A model generated the notes under the pieces. The model made no database searches. It was not told the origin of the DNA and worked only from the letters and a program-made list of their open reading frames with translations. Position numbers and translations under genes: made by a program. A stretch of DNA of 64,000 nt from contig SGPM01000096.1 in NCBI GenBank assembly GCA_004802725.1, positions 19,946 through 83,945 on the forward strand, given 5' to 3'. Below, piece by piece: positions 32,716 through 43,276 of this stretch. Position 1 is the stretch's first letter. Each line of letters opens with the position of its first letter. This stretch comes from Antrodiella citrinella. Lineage: Eukaryota; Basidiomycota; Agaricomycetes; Polyporales; Steccherinaceae.

Positions 32716-33894
32716 GAATGGGTGGTCGTGAGGGTTGAGAGGATAGTTGGTCGCGTCGGTTACCGACTTTCTGAATAATAATTGTTATCGCGCGGCATGC
32801 CAGCGTCTACGATATTGACGAGGGCATTGTTACGTCAGCGTCTCGCCACCCTTTGTTCTTTCTTCGTGAGCTGGCAACAGCAAATACTTGGTCAATATCA
32901 AGCAACTGTTGTTCAGTGTCGAGACAGTGAATGTGGCGTACTGCATATGAGCTCTCACAAGATCTCGACCTGCTCAGTTTTCTCTTCCAACAACAACGGC
33001 TGCTACACGTCATCCAGGCCACGGAAGGCTAGCGACATTGGGCCCCGCGTTCCCAGACATCCACCCTTGGTCCCAACAACGAAGGTTGCATTATAGCTGC
33101 TTTGCATTCGAGCAACGAGGGATGCTCGTATCCGATAGCTATGAACACGCGAACTTGGACTTTGGACAAACGTTTGGCCCCCGCTGCGAAGTGATTCAAG
33201 TTATAGGTCTCTAAGCGAAAACTTGGCTCAGAATGCACGAACTCGAGGTTCTGCCTCGCTCACAGTATCGTCCGGACTCATCGATCGATGCTTTTTTGGA
33301 TGAGATCGACGCGCTCCGTTGTCCCTCATACCCGACCATAATGTTCCGCCCACAGGTCAGTCTGGCATCGTATCTCCGAGTCCTCTTACGTACTTACCTA
33401 TTGACCCTGATGGCAGATGTCTTGAGGGTGGATGAAAGGGTCACGGTTTTTGCAAGCCTTATGATCTCTTAGTGAACGGCCTAAGGGACGGCGCACCAAA
33501 CGCAAATGACCATTTGCGACTTGACCCACGACAGACTCGGGCTCGTGTCCTTTTAATGTTTTCCCAGCCGTCCTGTCGTCATCCGTCGCCTCAGAATGTA
33601 CATGTTCTGATGTATCAATGCATTCGCGTGCTACCACTGGCAGATCAGGTATACTCACACGAACTTGAGGTGTCTATGAACATGAGGGTTTAGCTCATGT
33701 GCGCTGACGGAATGCAACAGGAGGAGGTTTCGCATGTAAGCTAACTCAATCCGCTGACCGACCCCAGATACACAAAATCGCGACGATATGTTTATGGTGA
33801 CAACTCATCGTATATTGGACTGTAATGCTAATACAATGCAGATGACACTACAATGTTCACAAGATTCAGGCGCATGTTGCTTTCCCTGGCCGAC

Positions 33895-35340
33895 GCTCGA
33901 GGTTGACACCCCTTGCATCGAGCCAAGTACTTATCCTGAGGACCACGAAAAGGTCTGCGCCAGGACAACCACGATCCGATTTCTCGGACCGCGCTCGCCC
34001 TCCCTCAGGGAATGGGGGGACGCACCTATGCAAGCCATCCTCGTCGTCGTCGATTGCCCCGCGCCGCGTCATGCTGAAACAAGATTTGTCAGTGGCGAGT
34101 GGTCACGGAGGGTTTGGATGAAAGCGCAGAACAAATGGGCGCGTAGCCTGGTCTCGTCGACACCCTGCTCTCGGCCCCCTCAGGAGGAAGGGTAAGGTTT
34201 TGGAATCGAAGCCGCGAGCGCAATCCATGCCTGGACCTGGTGCAGATGGTCGCCACCACACACGAGTCAGTCAGGCGGACGCAACTCAGAGCAAGCGAGA
34301 CTGGTAGGATCCCGTTGCAGGGGTTGATGGTGGTAGGGCTAGCCACGAAGAGGCATAAATAGAAAACGGACTCGATGTTGCGGTGAGGCAAACAAAGCCC
34401 GGTGCTGTTGGTAATGACCTCACGGAGAGGCGGACACGAGAGGGATGGGGACGACGGCACCAAAGGGATTGAAAGAGTGGGTTGAGAGAATTCAACGAGG
34501 AACGACCTACTGTTGGATTAATGAATCATTAATAAAGGTTTGAAAGTGAACGGGGATAAGAACCGGCACTCACCGCGACGGGGGTCGTTGTAGAGGGTAT
34601 TAGAGGCTGACAGGAACCATATTAAGACGCATGGTTGGTTTCCCCGGTTTGTGCTCGAGGCTGACGCCCCTCACACGCACCAGGTACTTATCCCGAGGAC
34701 CACGAAAAGGTCTGCGCCAGGACAACCACGACCCGATTTCTCGGACCGCGCTCGCCCTCCCTCAGGGAAAAGGGGGACGCACCTATGCAAGTCATCCTCC
34801 CCATTTGAAGTATCCCGAGTCCCCGCGCGTCATATTCGAGTGGTAGTATTGAGTCGCAATGAAGTTAGCCGAAAAGAGAAGAAACAGGCTTGTTGCCCAG
34901 TACCGTCGAACCCCCCCTCTCGGCCCCCTCAGGAGGAAGATTAGAGTATAGAGTAAAACCGCAAGCGCAGTCGGTACCTGGACTCGGTGCAGGTGGTCGC
35001 CACCACACGCGAGCCAGTCAGGCGTCGGACGCAACTCTTGGCGAATAGTAGTACGGCCGCGGTAAGGCAGGCAACGCCTCGCTGGGAGGTAGGCGCGAGA
35101 GGTGTCGGGGCTAACGGTACCCATGGAGTGGTTGAAAGAGAGAACGGGATTGAAGGGTGTTGAAAGAGAGAGCGAAGTTCGAAAGGGTGTTTTGAAGAGG
35201 GTACGAAGTTGAAGTAGCTTGACAAGGAAATGACCTACCGTTGGACTATAAGAGCGTTGTCAGTAGAGCCTCAAGGGTGCAAAAACATATATACTACTCA
35301 CCGCGTCGGGATTGGGACGTCGAGATAGTAAGGCAAAGGA
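33895..35340 (-). repeat. direct duplication of a unit of about 700 bp, two copies
   Basis: Copy 1 (about 33895-34620) and copy 2 (about 34653-35340) share long blocks, for example GACCACGAAAAGGTCTGCGC at 33941 and 34700 and GGTGGTCGCCACCACAC near 34240 and 34990. On the minus strand both contain a matching donor at the same place (CGCG|GTGAGT, near 34575 and 35303) followed about 60 nt later by CCAACNGTAGGTC. No long conserved open frame runs through the copies, so they may be a non-coding spliced transcript or a decayed gene. Confidence 0.6.
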
Positions 35341-35440
35341 GGATGTTGGTGGCTGACAAGACTCCGAGAGCGAAGGAGAGAAGATGGGAGTCGAGAGAAA
35401 GAGAGGAAGAGAGGCCTGTCGATGAAGGGTCAAAATGGCT

Positions 35441-35641
35441 CCCTATATATACCCTTTTCCATCGGAGAATGAACCTTGCAAGCCTCTTCTGTGGCCATTT
35501 TGACGTGAAGTGAACTTCAAAACTTTCCATATTAGGCCCACCCCGACCCTTATTTGGACGGACGCGACGCGTCGATCGCGGTCGCGACCTACACGTGACA
35601 GGCGCGTAAACAAAAATGACGCGTAAACAAAATTTCACGTG
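35441..35641 (-). promoter_or_regulatory. TATA box with MCB, forkhead-like and E-box motifs
   Basis: On the minus strand a strong TATA element (GTATATATAG, 35441-35450) is preceded upstream by two ACGCGT boxes (35567-35572, 35619-35624), two GTAAACAAA motifs (35606-35614, 35623-35631) and two CACGTG boxes (35592-35597, 35636-35641). It points toward the duplicated unit at 34653-35340. Binding of MBF, forkhead or bHLH factors is inferred from motif identity only. Confidence 0.5.
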
Positions 35642-36009
35642 CGCGTCCTTTCGCATGTGATTATTTTGTTTGCATGTGATATCTATAAATAGATTCAGTT
35701 CCGACTCGCGGCGACTCCCGCTCATCCTGTGTTGCTGTAGATGGTTCAATGAAATGGTATATTGGTGGTCTATATGGTACTGAATCGTCAAGAATACAAG
35801 AACAACGTAATAGGGGCGACATCATAAGTACGTTGACAGGTCGTGCGGCTCGAAAGCTCCAAGAAATATGCGATAAAGAACTTGAGGATGTCGTTGGTAT
35901 GCTGGGGTCGTGAAGTGAATCGTGAGTCATGCAAATGGGTGGGAATCCGGATTATGTGGAGAGGGTGTTCAAGGCGGATTACAAGAGACATTGGAAGGAA
36001 AGCGATGCT

Positions 36010-38287
36010 TTAATCGACATAGGTCTCCGTTCCTTTCTTCCACACCGCGCGAGGGGTATACTTGAGCGAGGTGTCAGCTTCACGCTCCTGCACGCTCTTG
36101 TGGAAGCAGGGATTGATATCTGGGATATGTCTTCCCCTGCCTAGGTGGAATCTACACACCGAATATCAACAATGCTCTCACAAACAAACAAACAAACAAA
36201 AGGGCGAATGACTCACCCGATCTTCTGGTGCCACATCCCCTTTCCATCTTGGTATGAATACGTCAGAGGAATGATCTCCAACAGCCACCACGCCCACTTG
36301 ATCTGGAGTTGGTCGTAGATTGGCTGCACGGCGTCGGTTTCTGTCAGTGCCTCCGAGATCTGTGACGCCCCGTCGCCGACTTCCGCTCCCGAATCTTCTC
36401 CAGGGACCTCCAATGTCAGGTGGTCCGTCTTCGGAGACGCGAAAGGATTTGGCTCAGCGGCGGATTTGAACTTCAGCTTAGTCTGAGTGCCCGCAGGCGC
36501 GTGAAGTTGCTGTTTCAAGGTAGAGCTGGGTGGGGTAATGGGAAACCCGACGCCCGTGAACACAGAGTTCGGAATCTTAGAGCGCGTGAGGGCGTCCGAG
36601 TCGAAGCTTATCCCGACTTGCGAAAGAACCACTTGACGGACCATCCACCGGAGGGTGATGTCGCTCAGACTATACTCGGTCGCGTCAGAGACCGAGCCAC
36701 CGCCTATGTCTGTGATATGACAAGAACGTTGAGTATATGCGCGTCATTTTTATCGGGGAAAAGATGACTTGCCAGCGTGACACCCGGAGAACCAGACCTC
36801 TTTCACGTCTGTTACTTTCTCCGGCTCCGGTGCGAGACCAGGAGCGGTCTTGACATCCACCGCCGAATCCTTGAACGAGACGTCGTCCGCATGAGCCTCC
36901 GTCGTCTCTTCAACGACGACAGAGGACAAACCCGTGTTGACCGATTTCGTCTGGACAATCATAGTGCCTTTCCTCTTCGATTTCCGCCTACTGACACGTC
37001 GCACAACCTTCCCGACGCTATCCTCAATCGCATGGGTCACCTTCTCAAAGACATTATCTTGTTTGGCCATGACTGGGGAGGCTTGGTTCGGATCCTTTCG
37101 CGCAGATGCAGCATCTGGGGCGGGACGATGATACAAGTTCGGTCGGAACTTGACGCGGTGCTACAGGGTATACATAGGCACTAGTCAGTATATGAGTGCA
37201 TCCCATGATTTCAAGAATGGAAACTAACCTCGTCAAGGGAAAGCGCATGACGGAATGTCTTAATAGTGGAGTTCGCCGTCGTAAATGGCAGATTACGTGC
37301 CATCAATATACCAACGCTCGCTACCGTTTCCCTATAATTCATTTCAGTCGGTCAGATACCCAATAGCTACGAGAACAGTACGTCATACGTACCAAACACC
37401 GACGAACTCGATTTCGACCGCTCGACAGAAGGTCTGCTTGAAACCGTGGGCGAGCTTGAGGCTCGTCTTGTCTGTCTGGGTGTAGAGCTTGTACGCGAAG
37501 GGAACTTGTTCTGGATTGTCCTTGGGAAGCAAGCCGATCTATAATTGACGCATACACCCAGTTAGTATCAGTATTCCTACATGACAGAGCGTGGTCTGAG
37601 GTGGACGGACCTTGTGAATCATACCTGCCAAAGCTCTGGCGGTGTATGCGCCACGGGAGAAGCCTATGGATACGATCAATACATCACACAGAGGATAGAC
37701 AGCATAGAATTCTACGTACCAAAAATACATATCTTGTCCCCAGCGCGGTAGTTTTGCATGAGGAACGTGTACCCACCACGAACGTGGGCATCTAAATACC
37801 TATTTCACGCTCGCAATGAGTATTCGCAGAAAAGAGGGCGATGAGGGGACGCGTACCATGCAAACGCTTCGTCCAATATCTTTGCTCCCCACTGGAACAA
37901 AGGAGAGACTACGCCTGGCTGGATATATGTGCCGATGCCAGGCTGCGATTATGGTCAGTAGAAGCCAGTGGATCAGCGGACTGGATTGAGACGGACCTGA
38001 TAGTAACAGATCTGCTCTTCAGCAGAATCCTTCTTGAGCAAACCATAAAACTTGACGACGTTCGTGTTCTGTGGGTCGTTCCGTTGATCAATGTCAAGGG
38101 TAGAGTACTACAGGATACGCACGTCGCCATCAAACTGGTTGGCCGTACCATCGAAACAAAGGATAAGATTTCGCATCTTCTCGGTGCCCATGGTCGGTTT
38201 GGGAGTTGGCGGAAGGACCTGGGGATGCAAGACCGGGCTGATATTTGTACGAGGAGAACTCGACTGGGCGGTCGCTCGGGCTTCCAT
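36010..38287 (-). CDS. DUF2235 domain protein (predicted alpha/beta hydrolase)
   Basis: Ten exons on the minus strand (38123-38287, 37997-38068, 37857-37942, 37720-37799, 37611-37663, 37393-37538, 37229-37331, 36773-37160, 36217-36709, 36010-36151), 1728 nt, 575 residues. DUF2235 hallmarks: LILCFDGTANQFDGD (about 41-55), NTNVVKFYGLL, the nucleophile elbow GFSRGAYTARALAGM (135-149, Ser137), EFVGVWETVASVG and the catalytic-histidine segment FSGCHADIGGG (His363, Asp365), with LGRGRHIP near the end. The fold is related to T6SS Tle phospholipases, so lipid or ester hydrolysis is likely but substrate unknown. Between HRVKFRP and VWFSG a charged insertion of about 100 residues carries a basic cluster RRVSRRKSKRK. 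The intron after exon 8 has a GC donor (GCAAGT), needed to join CHA|DIGGG. Confidence 0.87.
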
Positions 38288-39217
38288 AGTCGGAACTGGG
38301 TGGCGACTACGACAAACTATGTGGACCGCACGAGCGCGATGAGGGTACGGGGCGATGATGATGCCGGGGAGAGGAGAGCAAGCTGAAACGGAGAGAGTGT
38401 ATTATGTATGAAGGTGGTGGAGACGGAGGCGCGCACATGGCAGCCGTCAGTGATAGAGTAGGGACTATGCTTACTGTCACCGCGAGCTTCTCTACCTGCT
38501 CAAAAGAAGGCCCGGGTCAATACAATCGTGCTATAATTTTGACCCAAATCCGTCGTCCTCCTGAGACACGGCGCCGGATGTCTATCATTCCAAGCCCATA
38601 AATACCATCTGTGTCCATATCGATGTCCATCTGGTCGTGCTTGAATGAGATGGCCGTCCGAGGAGGGATGTTCTGTTGTCGAAATCAAAGCAGTTGGTAC
38701 CCACGTGGCCAACTTTGTTTCCGTTCGCTTGATCGTTCAGATCGCGTACTTGATCACCGGCGTCTCCGCACCCACACCGGCACCGCCACGCACGCACAAC
38801 ATCTGCTCGTGAATGCTAGTGCCACCACTCCAAACGGCGCGAAGGCGATGGTCGCAATCATCGCTTCGTGTTGACATCCGCATACAATTGGAGTGGGTGT
38901 CAGAGGTTGGAGCAACGGCGCAGCGCTGTAGGAGAATCTGCTTATGTGAGAATTCCGGCGAACCGGGAACTTCCATCGCTAAGACGCCGGTCAACCGTAT
39001 TCGAATTCGAACTGAGAACTTCAAAGTGGGGGTATGTATTGCATAGGTGAAAGCGACATGGGGATGTGAACGACAGCAGATACAGATGTACATAGCTGAA
39101 TCAGCTATAGATATAGATGCAAAAAATAGATCGTTGGGTATCTCCGGAGGTATTGACGACGACGAATGGTGGTGGTACAGCAAATCAACCCTCCCGATTC
39201 CAACCTAACGTCCGCAT
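38288..39217. other. intergenic region DUF2235 / F-box gene
   Basis: About 930 bp between the start of the DUF2235 gene and the stop of the F-box gene, both on the minus strand. No gene or recognised motif; several short open frames only. Confidence 0.5.
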
Positions 39218-41146
39218 TCAGAATAAACAGTACGAAGGTGATATCCTTCTGCGCTTCCTTGAGTTTGTGTCCTGCACAGCTGCGGCGCTTTGACGGGACG
39301 GATCCACCGTTGTCAGATTCCCCGCCCCAATCACATTTTGCTGGAAAGCGTGGACGGGGACGAGGGACTCCATGTCTTCCTCAAAACATTCAACCCCGTC
39401 CCAAGTAACGTCCACCAGCCCCCTCAGTTGCTGGACATCGTTTGCTCCCATGTTAACACAATTTTCCAAGACGAGCTTCTCGAGACCTAGACCTCCGTCC
39501 CTGCGATCGTTCAGCGCGCCCAACATCTCCGTGAGCAGCACGTCGTCGTCAGGCTCACAGGCCTCCCGAAACTGGATAGTGTCCAGCACGAGTACCCTGA
39601 GGTGCGGGACAACATACTCCATCGCCCTGCCACCACTAGTCGACACTGGAATATCCCGTTTACGCCACGATTTCAGCATCCGGTGCAGATCTATCGTCGT
39701 ACTGCTACCGATGATCCGCGCCGTAGTGAGTTTCGGCACCATCGGAAGGAAGATGGGCCAGGACGTTTTTTTCCTCCATTTGCCCGGGCGCGATGGAAAG
39801 GACCTCTATGTCCCAAAGCGGTAGCAGGCCGCACATGTGCAGCACATCGTCCACGCTCACAGGATAGAGCATGATGGAGATACGGAGGTCAGGTGGTGGT
39901 AAGTCGGGATGCTGCTCGTTCAGGCCGTTCACGGGGAGGACGTCCCTCCAAAGAGCCACTACGACGGTAGTCGGTGGCTCTTTGCAGATGACCAATGTCC
40001 GGAAAGGCGTGGTGCTCCCGATCGTGGTTTTCCCCGACAACTTCGAGAGGATGGCGTTTGAGAGAGGCTCAAGAGAAGTGTTTCCTACGATACTGGTCGA
40101 CCTCAAGCAGAGCGATATTTTGCACGTGGCTGGGATAATGAGTGAGTCCAGCAGAGTGGTCATGAAGATAGATGTGGTGGTCATGCACAACTGCGTGAGC
40201 CGGCCTAAAGTGACGGGCTTTATTGCCATGCTCAACAGAGCTTCCTGCTCGGCCAAGGGGAAGGGTGTCACACACCCCGAGAGGTCCAAGTTCTCCAGGA
40301 GGGGCATCAAGGCCAGAGCTTGTAGGATCGCTGCAACTGGTGCAGCATAGCGTCCCCAACAAGTGACCTTCAAGCGCGTCAAGGTTGGTGCAAGGATATT
40401 AGACGACCATTGGAGCCGGTAGCCAGAAACAGTCAACTCTTGTAGCACAGGAAATTCGCAGTCATTGAATACGGTGGGCATGGGCGTGACGGTGAGGGAG
40501 TCCTTATCTGTTGAACAAAGCGTGAGACACCGCAGGCGGGGCGCGACCGACGGCGCCGCACTCTCCAACAGTCGGTTGACCGGAGGCGCCAGTTCGAGCT
40601 CCAGCGACTCGACTCTATGAATTTCTGCGAGGAGTGCTTGAATCGGCTGGGGGTTTCGTCCTTTATACAGCTCCGCCTTGACGGTGACGGACATCCGTTT
40701 CGACAGAGCGAGCATCTCCATGACGAATTGGGGATCCTGCCCAACCACGTGGAAGTCTGTCCACAGCTGTGGCGTACTCAGCGCCACACTACGCCAATGC
40801 TGGCAGACATGCGAGATGCGTATCCAGGCCAGAGGGTCGGGTCGTCCGTGCGTACAAGAAGCTTGCTCTGCGTACATGGCGGCCTTATAGAGCAAGAACG
40901 TCCCAGACAGAATCTCGTTGGGGAGGCGGAAGACGGGGATGATGTTCTGGCGTACCCGACGGCAGCAACATGCGTTCTCCGCCGTCTGCGAGTCCAGCGC
41001 CAGCTGGCGAGCCTGTCTCAGAAAGTCGGCTGCAGCCTCTAGACGACCCAGTACCGGAGACCTGCGCGATTGGACGATCGGGGGCAGTTAGCGTCGAGCA
41101 CGAACGGCGGGGTCGATGTGCACGATCGGACTCACAAATCAGACAT
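39218..41146 (-). CDS. F-box / leucine-rich-repeat-like protein with one-base frameshift
   Basis: Exon 1 is 11 nt (41136-41146, ATG TCT GAT TT) and exon 2 is 39218-41061, minus strand. The F-box is the segment VFRLPNEILSGTFLLY followed by WIRISHVCQHWRSVALSTPQLW, standard for Agaricomycete F-box proteins that recruit SCF ubiquitin ligase through Skp1. The rest holds irregular leucine-rich segments (ELELAPPVNRLL, LTRLKVTCW, LENLDLSGCV). The reading frame breaks at a run of seven T on the plus strand (39766-39772, seven A in the message). With one A fewer, the frame continues through WPIFLPMVPKLTTARI to a stop at 39218, 617 residues in all. This may be a true mutation, a polymorphism or an assembly error. 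A basic patch RKRRR lies near the C-terminus. Confidence 0.78.
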
Positions 41147-43276
41147 ATTGAAGGAGGGTACGTGGGGCTACATGTCGGAGTTGAGCGGCATGAATAGATA
41201 TCGATCAGAGGACGGGAGCTTACGAGACGCGTATGAAATCTAGTGTGGCGATTATTTTTTCGTGTACAACGCAGCGTGGCGTTGGGTATCACTCGAGCTA
41301 CCGTTCCTCAAAGAACAAATCCAAGATATGCCGCTGTAGCAGCAAGGAGTATGAAGAAGCTAGCTAGCAAGAGAACTTCCAGAAATTGAGAATCAAGGTG
41401 AAATCTGCTGTGGAAGCGACTGACAGTAATTCCGGGGAGCCAATTCCAGGTGTTGTCACCGCAAGGAAATCGGGGCAAAAAGTTGTCGATGGAAGTACCA
41501 CTATCGAGTCGGGAGACAACCAGTGAAGGGCACAAACACAATAAAGCTCGCGCGGGGCGGGCGTAGAGGACGAACAAAAAGCCTGAGAGGTCGAGTTCGG
41601 ACCGAGTGCAGGGCAGGGGGTGCGTGCCGTCGTGTATTGTACGGCGTGCCCGAGGTGTGTTCCTCTAACACTCTGCACACGATGAAGGGGGATTCTACTC
41701 AAGTGTGAAGGGAGAGTGTGCGATGGAGACGCGGTTCGAGATGATTGAGATACCAGCGGTGACGGCCTGTGAAGGGCCGACCTCGGGGGCAAAGGACCCG
41801 TAGGGCTTAGCGCGCGACATACTCTAGTTAGGTCGCCGACCCACTGGCGCGGATGTGGATTGAGTTGACTGTTCGACGCCGCGCGACGTTGTCCGGCGAT
41901 GAAAGGAAGGACAATGAGAAATGTGGGTGGTGTCTCGTAGGATGATGTAGTAGCCTCGAGGCAAAGCTGACTCGGTAACCTGAGGATACGGATACCAAGT
42001 CATCGTGTACGAATAGCTCGCGGCAGGCGCAAACGACGAGGATCGAAGGGGGTGTCGTGCAACGCACTGTGAAGAAGGCAGAAGAAAAGCTACGTCGTAC
42101 AAGTTCATCCTAGTAAACCCTCCCTCACCGAGTCAACTCTCAAGCTCCCAGAAACACAAGCACAAACACTGGCGAAAAGCTTTTCTCTCTTTCGCCGGCT
42201 CATCGCTTGACTGTCCGAATCGAGCTCAGCACTCTCCGCCTCTGGAGGCACAAAATCGCCTTCTAAGGCAGGGCTGTGGCGATCATTACGTCCGAGTTGC
42301 GTAGATGGGCGAGGCCAGTGAGGGGAGAACAGCTTTTGCCGAAGCCAACTGCCCTGCTTTGATTAATTTGTGGGTTACGCCACAGCGGCGTAGTTCGCAC
42401 TGCAAAGCAAGTCTGAGCCAACCAAACATTCATGCAAGAACGAGGAACGGTGAGCCAACAAGGTAAAGAACGACCACACATCAATCTACCCCCAGAGCCC
42501 AAGTAATGTCAGCCTCATATACTACCCCAAATTCCGGCACGGTCCTCGCAACGGCAGGAGTCCCCACAGAGGCTACAATCCATAAAAAACCACTCGGATT
42601 GCTCGTCATACGTTTCCATCTCGCCTTCGTCCTGCTTCCCCTTCAGACCCATCTCATGCGTAACAAGAGGGTTAGAAGAGGAGGACCACATCCCAGCCCC
42701 ACGAGGGGAAAAGCAGGCTAGCGACCCACTGCCAGGATGGGTGATCGGACCTTCTCAAAGGTGGAATGAATCATTCCTGGGGAGGAAGAGGAAACAGCCG
42801 ATGAGAAGGCCGATCTGAAGGCTAGTTATCTGTGATCCAAGTACGACACCCGGGATGCTGCGAGAACGTGCATGCATCAGCACCATTTGATCGGACTTCA
42901 CGAAAAGTGTGGCGAGTCCAGGAATCTGAAAATATCCGGCATGCCTGTTTCGTCCAAAGCATGAGTATTTTCTACCGGTTGTAGGAGATCATGAGCAATT
43001 AATTGAATGTATCAAAGCAAGCAAAAAGAAGAGCACAGAAAAGATAAAGCCTAGGTGAGAAAGAAGTGAAAGCACGTAGCCAGGGAGTGTGGATGACAGA
43101 CAGAACAATCTCGTCGCTTGAAGAATAACAGGTGGTGGATTTGGTTCAACGGGTATCAGGCAACCAGCAAACATGCACAGCACACCTGTTGTGACAGATC
43201 GCTCTGATCAGTCGTCGGGAAGTCAAAGACAAGAGACTGGAGGCAGACGCACAAAGAACCTCAATCATCGTCATTG
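41147..43276. other. intergenic region of about 2.1 kb
   Basis: Contains the F-box promoter and the 3' flank of the FYR gene. Open frames at 41364-41792 and 41824-42108 on the minus strand have no domain content or supported splice partners. Nothing else seen. Confidence 0.5.

Larger units (their letters stand above)
32716..36009. other. accessory stretch without recognised genes
   Basis: About 3.3 kb. 32716-33880 has only short open frames. 33895-35340 carries a duplicated unit with splice-like signals. 35441-35641 looks like a promoter for the minus-strand unit. The rest up to 36009 is the 3' flank of the DUF2235 gene and includes a possible short open frame at 35788-35991 without features. 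Confidence 0.5.

Noticed and set aside
39705..39742. Intron at the F-box frame break
   Set aside because: No donor/acceptor pair of usable length lies around 39766 that restores frame, whereas a single-base change in the A7 run does so exactly.
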